The notes under the pieces are model-generated. The model did not search any database, was not told where the DNA came from, and was given only the letters and a program-made list of their open reading frames with translations. From the NCBI GenBank assembly GCA_944380235.1, contig CALWHD010000163.1, positions 1 through 39,720 of the forward strand: 39,720 nucleotides of DNA, given 5' to 3'. The DNA comes from an uncultured Blautia sp. (GTDB lineage: Bacteria > Bacillota > Clostridia > Lachnospirales > Lachnospiraceae). Shown here in pieces: positions 7,905 through 15,544 of the stretch. How positions within the stretch are numbered: the stretch's first letter is position 1; every line of letters starts with the position of its first letter. Both the position numbers and the translations under genes were made by a program.

Positions 7905-7920
7905 ATAACAGGAGGTAGAA

Positions 7921-8889
7921 ATGAAAAGCGTAAGAAAACTTACAGTCTTTTTCTTTGCCCTCTGTCTCCTCTTTGCCTTATCAGGCTGCGGCACAGAGGA
8001 GACAGAGAATAAAACAGAATACAGCCTTTACTACCTTTCTCTCGCAGAGTCCTCCCTGGAAACAGAAGGATATGACCCTACAGAGAGGACCACGGAGGCA
8101 ATGGTGGAGGAGATCTGCCGTTTGACTCAGGAACAGGAAGACTCAGAGGTTCATTTAAGGCTCCTTCCCCAAGGAGTGGAGATCCTTGACTGTGAATATA
8201 ATGGGCAGACTGTCACACTGAATTTTAATGAAGAATATAAAAAAATGAAGAATACCAGAGAAATCCTGGTGCGGGCAGGGCTGGTGAAATCATTTACCCA
8301 GATTCCGGGAGTTACTTATGTGTCTTTTCTGGAGCAGGGGGAACCCATGACAGATTCTGACGGAAACCAGATCGGACTTATGGACAAAGATACTTTTGTG
8401 GAAAACGAAGGAAAAAATATCAATTCCTATACCTCCAGCAGCATCAATCTTTATTTTGCGAATAAGAAAGGTGACAGACTGGTAAAGGAAACAATTTCTA
8501 AGTATTACAGCAGTAATGTTCCCCTGGAGAGAGTTGTGCTTGAGGCGCTGATCAGGGGCCCGGAAGAAGAAGGAATGCAGGCCACAATCTCGCCGAATAC
8601 AAAAATTTTGGGGGTTTCTATTGTAGATGGAGTTTGCTATGTAAATCTTGATAAAACTTTTATGTCGGAGATTATGAGTGTGCAGGAGGAACTTCCAGTG
8701 TATTCTATTGTAAATTCACTGACTGATGCCTGCGGTGTACATGGGGTTCAGATTTCGGTGGAAGGAGAGACGAAGGTAACTTTCAGGGAAAGTATGGATC
8801 TGGATACAATGTATAAAGCAGATTACAGCCTTATGGAGAGCAGTGAGGAAGGCAGCAATGCCGGGAGTTCTCAGGAAGGAGACAAATGA
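7921..8889 (+). CDS. GerMN-domain lipoprotein
   Basis: This 322-residue lipoprotein has a clear lipobox (LSGC, Cys23). It carries two GerMN-type segments at about 60-155 and 170-280, recognised from the repeated pattern of a short hydrophobic strand, the 'LRLLPQG/ALIRGP' region and the 'VTLNF/YVNLDKTF' strand. GerMN proteins include GerM, which helps assemble the spore engulfment and germination apparatus of Bacillus, and LpqB, which is encoded directly after the MtrAB two-component system in actinobacteria. This gene likewise sits 16 nt after a response-regulator/kinase pair. Its stop overlaps the start of comEC (ATGA). A strong GGAGG ribosome site precedes ATG 7921. Family call good; whether it acts in sporulation or as an accessory sensor for the kinase is open. 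Confidence 0.8.
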   Translation: MKSVRKLTVFFFALCLLFALSGCGTEETENKTEYSLYYLSLAESSLETEGYDPTERTTEAMVEEICRLTQEQEDSEVHLRLLPQGVEILDCEYNGQTVTLNFNEEYKKMKNTREILVRAGLVKSFTQIPGVTYVSFLEQGEPMTDSDGNQIGLMDKDTFVENEGKNINSYTSSSINLYFANKKGDRLVKETISKYYSSNVPLERVVLEALIRGPEEEGMQATISPNTKILGVSIVDGVCYVNLDKTFMSEIMSVQEELPVYSIVNSLTDACGVHGVQISVEGETKVTFRESMDLDTMYKADYSLMESSEEGSNAGSSQEGDK

Positions 8890-11180
8890 CGAAACGTCCT
8901 TTATGCATTGCCGCTCTTGTGTGGGCGGCAGTGCTGTGGCTGCTGGGCACAGCGGGAATTCCTTTTCTGGGGTTTTCTCCGCCCCGGCTGCCTGAGAAAA
9001 CAGAGGGAAGCCAGGTGCTGGTTTCTGGAATTGTTTACAGAGCAGACAGTTATACACAGTCGAATTATCTTTATCTGAAAAAAACAAGTCTTATTTTAAA
9101 TTCTGAAAAATATCCCATAGACAATGTAAAAGTAAAAATAAGAACAGAAAACGGGAAGCTATTGGCAGAGCCGGGCAGTAAAGTCCTGATAAAAGGGGCA
9201 CTGGAAGAAATTCCGCTCCCTGCAAATCCCGGGCAGTTTCATGAAAGAAATTATAACTATGCTAGAAAAGTCAAATGGTACCTGGAAGGAAGCGAACTGC
9301 GGGTACAGGAAGAAAAGGCAGAGATATTTCTGTTTTGGCAGAACTGGCTGAAAAGAAAACTGGAGGAGGGGATTTCCAGAAGCATCCGGGAAGAGGTAAG
9401 AGGTATTTTTCTTGCTATGATCACCGGAGAAAAAGGGGAATTGAGTCAGGAACAAAAATCCCTCTTTGCCTCTATTGGAGGATCCCATGTTCTCGCTATT
9501 TCAGGCTTGCATTTATCGGTTTTAGGGTGGGGATTTTATAAAGTTCTGCGAAGATTACAGATCCCGGTAAAAGTGGCAGGACTTGCTTCTTCCGGCTGGA
9601 TTTTCTTTTATGGTATTATGACGGGAAGCAGTGCCTCTGCTATGCGGGCTGCTGTCATGTTTGGAGCAGCAATGGGGGCTGTGATTTTAGGCAGGACTTA
9701 TGATTTTCTGTCATCTGTGGCACTGGCATCCATCCTTCTTTTGGCAGAAAGTCCGCTCTATCTCTATGACAGCAGTTTTCTTCTGTCTTTTGGCGCCGTG
9801 GCAGGACTTGGAGTCATAGAACCGCTGCTTTTTTCAAAAACAAGGGAAAAGAAGGAGAGAAACGGAAAAGATAAGGTGATCAAAGCCCTGGGAAAAGGAA
9901 TTCGGTCAGGAATCTCTGTATGGCTTGCCACTTTGCCTGTGGTGATGTACTTTTTCTATGAAATATCTGTCTGGGGAATTTTGGTTAATCTTGCGGTCCT
10001 TCCCACTGTGAATGTAGTTCTGATTTCGGGGGTACTGGGATGTGTTCTGGGAATGCTGCCCGGGGGATGGATTCTTATAGGTAAAGCTGCGGCTATGCCC
10101 GGCACTCTTCTTGTTTTGGGATATTTAAAGGCCGGGGAACTGGTACGCAGGATTCCAGTATATATGTGGATAACCGGTCGGCCGGAGCTTTGGAAATGTG
10201 GAGTCTACTATTTGCTTCTGCTGGCTGCACTGCTGTTGAAACAGGGGCATGAGAAAACAGAAAGAAGAAAAATATGGAAACAGAGATTCAGAAAATGGAT
10301 AAGAGCCTGGATCTGCCCGCTGTTTTTGATACTGGGAGTTCTGGTGCTTTCTGTGCGAATACCTGGGTATGCCCTTCGGATAGTGTTTTTGGATGTGGGG
10401 CAGGGGGACTGTGCCTGCATTCTTACCAGGGAAGGCAGCTGTTATCTGATAGATGGAGGAAGCAGCAGCCTGTTTTCTGTAGGAAGATACAGGATTCTCC
10501 CTTTTCTGAAATCACAGGGCGTGAGAAAGGTGGATGGGATTTTTGTATCTCATATGGATGAGGACCATGTAAATGGAATCCGGGAATTTCTGGAAATGGT
10601 GCAAACAGGGGAAACGGCAGTCAAGATAGGGTATCTCTTCCTGTCAGAATGCAGGGAGACGCAGGATGAAATAAAGAATCTGGAACAACTTGCACAGAGA
10701 GTAGGATGCAGGACTGTATATATCAGAGCCGGAACAGAAATAAAAGAGAAGAATCTGATTTTTCACTGCTTTTCCCCAAAAAACAATAGTATGGGGAGTA
10801 ATGAGGGATCACAGGTGCTGGGAGTATCTATGGGAGATTTCGACGCGCTGTTTACCGGAGATGTGGAGGGAGAAGGAGAAAAGCATGTGCAGCAGGCTTT
10901 AGAAGTACAGAAAAAAAGCTGGGAAATTTTAAAAATAGCACATCACGGATCGCGAAATTCGACATCCAGGGACTTCCTGGAAATGTTATGTCCTGACATC
11001 GGAATCATATCCTGCGGCAAGGATAATCGGTACGGTCATCCCCACGGAGAACTTCTGGAACGATTGAAATATAAAAAAATCCCTACGGTGCAGACCTGGC
11101 AGACCGGGGCAGTGACAGCGGACTGGGACGGGAAAAGTACAAAGGTGTCTTTTCAGTATAAGCAAATCATGTTAGAATGA
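8886..11180 (+). CDS. comEC: ComEC/Rec2 DNA-uptake channel
   Basis: ComEC forms the membrane channel that imports single-stranded DNA during transformation and carries a nuclease-like domain. This 764-residue protein has an N-terminal hydrophobic pair with an OB-like extracellular domain (about 1-140), the multi-helix Competence domain (about 170-470, including GSHVLAISGLHLSVLGWG) and a C-terminal metallo-beta-lactamase domain (about 500-760). The MBL motif HMDEDHVNG is near residue 556. FLDVGQGDC, the entry to the domain, and HHGSRNS are both present, so the domain looks catalytically complete. Start and preceding stop overlap as ATGA. It ends against holA, the usual neighbour order in Firmicutes. 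With comEA and comFC in the window, a DNA-uptake apparatus is likely functional, though pilus genes are not seen here. Confidence 0.93.
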   Translation: MTKRPLCIAALVWAAVLWLLGTAGIPFLGFSPPRLPEKTEGSQVLVSGIVYRADSYTQSNYLYLKKTSLILNSEKYPIDNVKVKIRTENGKLLAEPGSKVLIKGALEEIPLPANPGQFHERNYNYARKVKWYLEGSELRVQEEKAEIFLFWQNWLKRKLEEGISRSIREEVRGIFLAMITGEKGELSQEQKSLFASIGGSHVLAISGLHLSVLGWGFYKVLRRLQIPVKVAGLASSGWIFFYGIMTGSSASAMRAAVMFGAAMGAVILGRTYDFLSSVALASILLLAESPLYLYDSSFLLSFGAVAGLGVIEPLLFSKTREKKERNGKDKVIKALGKGIRSGISVWLATLPVVMYFFYEISVWGILVNLAVLPTVNVVLISGVLGCVLGMLPGGWILIGKAAAMPGTLLVLGYLKAGELVRRIPVYMWITGRPELWKCGVYYLLLLAALLLKQGHEKTERRKIWKQRFRKWIRAWICPLFLILGVLVLSVRIPGYALRIVFLDVGQGDCACILTREGSCYLIDGGSSSLFSVGRYRILPFLKSQGVRKVDGIFVSHMDEDHVNGIREFLEMVQTGETAVKIGYLFLSECRETQDEIKNLEQLAQRVGCRTVYIRAGTEIKEKNLIFHCFSPKNNSMGSNEGSQVLGVSMGDFDALFTGDVEGEGEKHVQQALEVQKKSWEILKIAHHGSRNSTSRDFLEMLCPDIGIISCGKDNRYGHPHGELLERLKYKKIPTVQTWQTGAVTADWDGKSTKVSFQYKQIMLE

Positions 11181-11200
11181 AATCCATAAAGGAGAACGCT

Positions 11201-12178
11201 ATGAAAAGCTTACAGGAAGATATCAAAAATCAGAATTTTAAAAACGTCTATCTTTTTTTCGGGGAGGAAGACTATCTGAAACAGCAGTATAAAGGCAGAA
11301 TGAAGAAAGCTCTCATGCCGGAAAAAGATGATATGAATTATTCCTATTTCACGGGAAAAAAAACAGAACCCAAAGAAGTTATTGGACTGGCAGAGACGAT
11401 GCCGTTTTTTGCAGAACGGAGAGTGATCTTTCTGGAGGATACGGGATTTTTTAAAAATCAGTGCCAGGATCTGCCGGAATATCTGTCACAGCTGCCGGAA
11501 TATCTTTGCATGGTATTTGTGGAGAGTGAAGTGGACAAGCGCAGCCGTATGTACAAGGCAGTGAAAAAATACGGCAGAGTGATTGAATTTTCTTCCCAGG
11601 ATACAGAAACCATTATCCGCTGGGTGCTGGGAATCCTGAACAGAGAAGGGAAAAAGATTACACGCCGGGATATGGAACTGTTTCTGGAGAAAACAGGAAA
11701 TGATATGGGAAATATTGAGAAAGAACTGGAAAAGCTGGTCTGTTATACCATGGGAAGGGAAATTATTACTTCCGAGGATATTGAGGCTGTGTGTACTGTG
11801 CAGATTTCCAATCACATTTTTGACATGATACGGGCAGTGACAGAGAAAAAGCAAAAAAAAGCTCTGGATCTGTATTATGATCTTCTTTCTCTGAAGGAGC
11901 CTCCTATGAGGATCTTATTTCTTCTGGCAAGGCAGTTTAATCTGATCATGCAGGTAAAAGAATTGAGCAGGTCAGGATATGACCAGAGCAGAATCGCAAA
12001 ACAGACAGGTCTCCAGCCTTTTGTAGTACGCAATTATCTGTCTTATGCCAGGAAATATTCCACAGAAGATTTAAGAGAGGCAGTGGAAGAATGCGTCAGG
12101 ACAGAGGAAAAAGTAAAGACGGGATATATCACAGATACAATGAGTGTGGAGCTGCTTTTGGTAAAATTCAGCAGCTGA
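11201..12178 (+). CDS. holA: DNA polymerase III delta subunit
   Basis: HolA is the clamp-loader delta subunit that opens the beta sliding clamp. The 325-residue product starts MKSLQEDIKNQNFKNVYLFF and continues GEEDYL, typical of the family. It has the AAA+-like N-terminal fold without Walker motifs, the central region and the C-terminal collar domain (about 210-325). ATG 11201 is chosen because AAGGAG lies 7 nt upstream. The in-frame ATG at 11177 overlaps the comEC stop but has no ribosome site of its own and would add 8 unusual residues. It is the last gene of the comEA-comEC transcript and faces the rpsT terminator. The order comEC-holA-rpsT is conserved in Bacillus and Clostridia. Confidence 0.92.
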   Translation: MKSLQEDIKNQNFKNVYLFFGEEDYLKQQYKGRMKKALMPEKDDMNYSYFTGKKTEPKEVIGLAETMPFFAERRVIFLEDTGFFKNQCQDLPEYLSQLPEYLCMVFVESEVDKRSRMYKAVKKYGRVIEFSSQDTETIIRWVLGILNREGKKITRRDMELFLEKTGNDMGNIEKELEKLVCYTMGREIITSEDIEAVCTVQISNHIFDMIRAVTEKKQKKALDLYYDLLSLKEPPMRILFLLARQFNLIMQVKELSRSGYDQSRIAKQTGLQPFVVRNYLSYARKYSTEDLREAVEECVRTEEKVKTGYITDTMSVELLLVKFSS

Positions 12179-12282
12179 CAGTGAAGAACGGTATATGGAA
12201 CTGGGAATGCTCTGTCTTCAATAGAGGAGAAATGAGACAGCAGGCGGCATGCTTTGCGTACGGCCGCTTGTTGCCGTAAATG

Positions 12283-12316
12283 AAAAATCCCCGGCTGATG
12301 ACGGACAGCCGGGGAT
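12283..12316 (-). terminator. Rho-independent terminator of rpsT (possibly shared with holA)
   Basis: An 11-bp perfect stem, 12287-12297 paired with 12306-12316 (core CCCCGGCTG/CAGCCGGGG), has an 8-nt loop. Read on the - strand it is followed at once by TTTTTC, the classic terminator form, 37 nt after the rpsT stop. On the + strand the T-rich stretch is about 9 nt away, so it would be weaker as a holA terminator. Confidence 0.85.
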
Positions 12317-12352
12317 ATAAGATTCTTTTTATGTCAAATCTGTCAGCTTATC

Positions 12353-12616
12353 TTATGCCATTGTGTTAACAGCTTTAGATAAACGGGAAACTTTTCTTGC
12401 AGCTGTGTTTTTGTGGTAAACACCTTTAGAAGCTGCTTTATCAATAGTAGAAATAGCATTCAGTAATGCTGCAGAAGCTGCTTCTTTGTCTTTTGCTGCG
12501 ATTGCTGCTTCTACTTTTTTGATAGAAGTTTTCACTGCTGATTTAATAGATTTATTTCTTTCAGCTTTTGTTCTGTTTACTAAAACTCTTTTCTTTGCGG
12601 ATTTAATGTTAGCCAA
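12353..12616 (-). CDS. rpsT: 30S ribosomal protein S20
   Basis: S20 binds 16S rRNA near the base of the small subunit and assists early assembly. The product is 87 residues, small, Lys/Arg/Ala-rich and all-helical, beginning ANIKSAKKR after the initiator, as in other S20 proteins. The start codon is TTG at 12616-12614 with GGAGGTG 6 nt upstream. An upstream in-frame TTG at 12631 lies within the ribosome site and is not credible. It is the only - strand gene in the window and is divergent from gpr. The arrangement holA / rpsT (opposite strand) / gpr is found in many Firmicutes. Confidence 0.96.
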   Translation of the reverse strand: MANIKSAKKRVLVNRTKAERNKSIKSAVKTSIKKVEAAIAAKDKEAASAALLNAISTIDKAASKGVYHKNTAARKVSRLSKAVNTMA

Positions 12617-12667
12617 AGCGTACACCTCCAAAATATTTTTATAATCTCTAACTTAAGGTTCTATCTT

Positions 12668-12696
12668 TATCGGAGAAGACACGGAACACTCCGATA
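12668..12696 (-). promoter_or_regulatory. Hairpin in the rpsT 5' leader
   Basis: TATCGGAG (12668-12675) and CTCCGATA (12689-12696) form a perfect 8-bp stem with a 13-nt loop, inside the roughly 90-nt leader between the rpsT promoter and its TTG start. S20 is known to repress its own translation in Escherichia coli. A similar use of this hairpin, together with the weak TTG start, is possible but unproven. Confidence 0.4.
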
Positions 12697-12710
12697 TAAC
12701 ATGCTTTTTT

Positions 12711-12739
12711 ATTCTAGTTGATTCTAAAGGAAATGTCAA
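12711..12739 (-). promoter_or_regulatory. rpsT promoter, sigma-A type
   Basis: On the - strand TTGACA (12739-12734) is followed by a 17-nt spacer and TAGAAT (12716-12711). This is a consensus -35 and a near-consensus -10, the strongest housekeeping promoter in the window, as expected for a ribosomal protein gene. The predicted transcription start is near 12704. Confidence 0.8.
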
Positions 12740-12800
12740 TACATAAAATCCCTTAAAATGCAAAAAATATGGAAAACAGATAGGAAAATCAGGAAAGGAA

Positions 12801-13721
12801 ATGGGAAAGATGTCAATGGGAAGAATTCATACGGACCTGGCTCTGGAGACAAAAGAGAAATTTGAAGAGGACCAGGTGGAAATCCGCGGTGTGGTTGTGG
12901 AAGAGGATTATAATGAGGAAAAAGATATCAGGACCACCACCGTGAAAATCGAGACAGAAAACGGAGCGAAAGCTATGGGAAGACCTCAGGGGGTGTATAT
13001 TACTCTGGAAGCTCCCAATCTGTCTGTTCCGGATGAAGACTACCACAGAGAGATTTCCAGGGAGCTGGCAAAGCATATGAGGAAACTGATCCCTATAAAA
13101 GAAGAAATGAATGTGCTGGTAGTCGGGCTTGGGAACAGGGAGATCACTCCTGATGCGCTGGGACCTGAGGTGGTATCTAATCTGCATATTACCAGACATA
13201 TCATCCGGGAATACGGAGTGCAGGGGATAGGGGAAGAACATGCCCACAGCATCAGCGGACTGGCACCTGGAGTGATGGCACAGACGGGAATGGAGACAAT
13301 GGAGATCATCCGGGGCGTGGCAGAAGAAACCAGACCTGATGTTATCATTGCCATTGACGCACTGGCAGCCAGGAGCATTAAAAGACTGAATCGTACCATA
13401 CAGATCACAGATACCGGAATTCATCCCGGTTCCGGCGTGGGAAACCACAGGACCGGATTAAATGAGAATACTCTTGGGGTGAAGGTGATCGGCATTGGTG
13501 TTCCTACCGTGGTGGATGCGGCCACCATAGTCCACGATTCCATGGCGCACCTCCTGGATACTCTAGAGGAGGCAGAGAAAAAAGAATTCCTTGAGGAAAT
13601 GATAGCGCCTTCTTTGTACAGTATGTTTGTAACACCAAAAGATGTAGATGAAACTATGAAGCGGCTTTCCTATACCATATCAGAAGGGCTGAATCTGACG
13701 TTTGCCAAAGCAGAGGAATAA
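12801..13721 (+). CDS. gpr: Germination protease GPR
   Basis: GPR is the aspartate-type protease that degrades small acid-soluble spore proteins when spores germinate. It is made as a zymogen in the forespore. The 306-residue product begins with a short propeptide-like stretch and the IHTDLALE segment, matching the R-T-D-L-A region where family members are processed. It continues with VLVVGLGNREITPDALGP, PDVIIAIDALAARS and TDTGIHPGSGVGNHR, all typical of peptidase family A25. The gene order gpr-spoIIP is conserved. ATG 12801 follows AGGAAAGGAA; in-frame ATGs at 12810 and 12816 are alternatives. I could not identify a convincing sigma-G promoter in the 180-nt divergent region. Its presence marks the organism as a spore former. 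Confidence 0.96.
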   Translation: MGKMSMGRIHTDLALETKEKFEEDQVEIRGVVVEEDYNEEKDIRTTTVKIETENGAKAMGRPQGVYITLEAPNLSVPDEDYHREISRELAKHMRKLIPIKEEMNVLVVGLGNREITPDALGPEVVSNLHITRHIIREYGVQGIGEEHAHSISGLAPGVMAQTGMETMEIIRGVAEETRPDVIIAIDALAARSIKRLNRTIQITDTGIHPGSGVGNHRTGLNENTLGVKVIGIGVPTVVDAATIVHDSMAHLLDTLEEAEKKEFLEEMIAPSLYSMFVTPKDVDETMKRLSYTISEGLNLTFAKAEE

Positions 13722-13745
13722 ATCAAAAGGATTGTCTCATATATA
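13716..13745 (+). promoter_or_regulatory. Possible sigma-E-type promoter of spoIIP
   Basis: GAATAAAT (13716-13723) and CATATATA (13738-13745), with 17 nt between the ATA core and the CAT, resemble the mother-cell sigma-E pattern. spoIIP is a sigma-E gene in Bacillus. The weakness is that transcription would start about at the ribosome site (13751 onward), leaving almost no leader. Confidence 0.3.
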
Positions 13746-13761
13746 GATATGAGGTGATAGG

Positions 13762-14994
13762 GTGAAAAAAAGTGATGCCGGAAAGAGAGTCTCTATTGTC
13801 ATCTGGATTGCCATGATTATTTTGGCGGCATATATTGTAGTCAAAGGGCTTTCCCTGGATGAAAGCACAGTAGAAAAAATGTTCCTTGCAGCCCAGGAGA
13901 GGGCGGTGCGCACCTATCTGCCCGGCGTGCTGCTCCAGGCGGAAGACGGAGAAACTACGGCAGCCTCCTGGCTTATGGGAAAAATTGAGCAGCAGCTTCC
14001 TTTTTCGGCATCGGAAGAGGAGAATGCAGCAGCCATGGAGGATAGGGAGACCAGCAGTCAGATCATAGCCGAAAATTCAGAGTTTCTGCAGGAGAAACTT
14101 CTGGAAGAGAACCAGGGCACTGAGACTCATGAGGCCGGGCAGAAAGATGAGGTGGAGGCGGCTGAGCAGCTGGAACAAACCCAGTCTGCCTCAGCCAAAA
14201 GCCAGGAGCGGACGCCTGTGACGGATATTCCTCTGGAGAAGTTTCAGGATTTTAATTATGTTCTGAGTAATTTTTATACAGTTGATAAATCTACAACTAT
14301 AAACAGCGAACAGCTGAACGCGTCTGCTCTGATCCAGAAGGATCTGCGCATGCAGACAAAGAATGACCAGCCTCAGATTCTGATCTATCACAGTCATTCT
14401 CAGGAGGAGTTTATTGACTCTGTTCCGGGGGATCCATCCACTACCATTGTAGGAGTGGGAGAATATCTGACTCAGATTCTGAGAGATACATACGGATATA
14501 ATGTCATTCATGTGACCGATGTTTTTGATGTGATCGACGGAAAGCTGGACAGAAACCAGGCATATACTCTGGCAAGTGAGCGTGTCAGCCAGATCCTGGA
14601 GGAAAATCCCAGTGTGGAGGTTGTTATCGACCTGCACAGAGATGGTGTGGCGGATGATAAACGTCTGGTAACCACCATTGACGGAAAAGAAACCGCAAAA
14701 GTTATGTTTTTAAACGGTCTGAGCCGGACAGCCCAGAATGGGGAGATTTCCTATCTCCCTAATCCTTATATAGAAGATAATCTTGCCTTTTCTCTTCAGA
14801 TGATGCTGGAGGCAAAGAAATATTATCCTGATTTCGGAAGAACTATCTATCTGCGGGGATACCGGTATAATCTTCATCTTCGGCCAAAGACTCTGCTGGT
14901 GGAGTGCGGAGCCCAGACCAATACGCTTCAGGAGGAGAAAAATGCCATGGAACCTCTGGCGGATATTCTCAACCGCGTGCTGACCGGAACGTAA
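13762..14994 (+). CDS. spoIIP: Stage II sporulation protein P
   Basis: SpoIIP is a cell-wall amidase/endopeptidase of the SpoIIDMP complex that thins septal peptidoglycan and drives engulfment of the forespore. The 410-residue product has an N-terminal TM anchor (about 10-27) and a long acidic, low-complexity spacer (about 90-155). The catalytic domain includes ILIYHSHSQEEF, VVIDLHRDGV and LLVECGAQTNTLQEEKNAM, with the zinc-binding His and Glu residues expected for the family. The start is GTG 13762 preceded by GAGGTGATAGG. In many Firmicutes lepA follows directly; here a polysaccharide cluster of about 7 kb intervenes. Confidence 0.95.
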   Translation: MKKSDAGKRVSIVIWIAMIILAAYIVVKGLSLDESTVEKMFLAAQERAVRTYLPGVLLQAEDGETTAASWLMGKIEQQLPFSASEEENAAAMEDRETSSQIIAENSEFLQEKLLEENQGTETHEAGQKDEVEAAEQLEQTQSASAKSQERTPVTDIPLEKFQDFNYVLSNFYTVDKSTTINSEQLNASALIQKDLRMQTKNDQPQILIYHSHSQEEFIDSVPGDPSTTIVGVGEYLTQILRDTYGYNVIHVTDVFDVIDGKLDRNQAYTLASERVSQILEENPSVEVVIDLHRDGVADDKRLVTTIDGKETAKVMFLNGLSRTAQNGEISYLPNPYIEDNLAFSLQMMLEAKKYYPDFGRTIYLRGYRYNLHLRPKTLLVECGAQTNTLQEEKNAMEPLADILNRVLTGT

Positions 14995-15037
14995 AGAAAA
15001 GGAAAAATTTGTGTGAAAAAGCCGAGAAATAGATATA

Positions 15038-15066
15038 TAGACAGTGGCAGGATAGTGTGATAGAAT
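15038..15066 (+). promoter_or_regulatory. Sigma-A-type promoter of the polysaccharide cluster
   Basis: TAGACA (15038-15043), a 17-nt spacer and TAGAAT (15061-15066) lie 62 nt before the tagD start. The predicted start of transcription is near 15073. It would give the surface-polysaccharide genes expression independent of the spore genes upstream. Confidence 0.55.
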
Positions 15067-15127
15067 TGTTCTAAACAGTGTGCCCTGCGGGGATATAAAT
15101 TTTTATTAAGAGAAACGGAGAAATGAC

Positions 15128-15520
15128 ATGAAAAGAGTCATAACATACGGAACCTATGATCTGCTTCATTACGGGCATATTAATCTGCTGCAGAGAGCGA
15201 AACAGTATGGGGATTATCTGATTGTGGCACTTTCTACAGATGAGTTTAACTGGAAAGAAAAGCAGAAAAAATGTTATTTTACTTATGAAGAGAGAAAACG
15301 CCTTTTGGAGGCAATACGATATGTGGATCTGGTGATTCCGGAAGAAAGCTGGGAGCAGAAAAAGTCAGATGTTCAGGAATACCACATAGATACTTTTGTT
15401 ATGGGAGATGACTGGGAGGGGAAATTTGATTTCCTGAAAGAATACTGTGATGTAGTATATCTCCCCAGGACTCCGGAGATTTCCACTACACAGATCAAGA
15501 AGGACTTGAATAAAGGCTGA
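15128..15520 (+). CDS. tagD: Glycerol-3-phosphate cytidylyltransferase (TagD-like)
   Basis: The enzyme makes CDP-glycerol from CTP and glycerol 3-phosphate in the cytoplasm, the donor for wall-teichoic-type phosphoglycerol. The 130-residue product matches TagD/GCT in length. It shows the nucleotidylyltransferase signature HYGH (14-17) after TYGTYDLLH, and RTPEISTTQIK near the C terminus, which corresponds to the RTxGISTT motif. ATG 15128 follows CGGAGA. No TagB or TagF polymerase is found in the window. The next gene is a LicD-type transferase that could use the CDP-alditol. A different CDP- or nucleotide-activated alcohol cannot be excluded by sequence alone. Confidence 0.88.
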   Translation: MKRVITYGTYDLLHYGHINLLQRAKQYGDYLIVALSTDEFNWKEKQKKCYFTYEERKRLLEAIRYVDLVIPEESWEQKKSDVQEYHIDTFVMGDDWEGKFDFLKEYCDVVYLPRTPEISTTQIKKDLNKG

Positions 15521-15544
15521 GGAAGATAAGGAAAGAGAATTGAT

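Noticed and set aside
12731-12800. Sigma-G promoter for gpr
   Set aside because: Expected from biology, but no pair of boxes with acceptable match and spacing was found.
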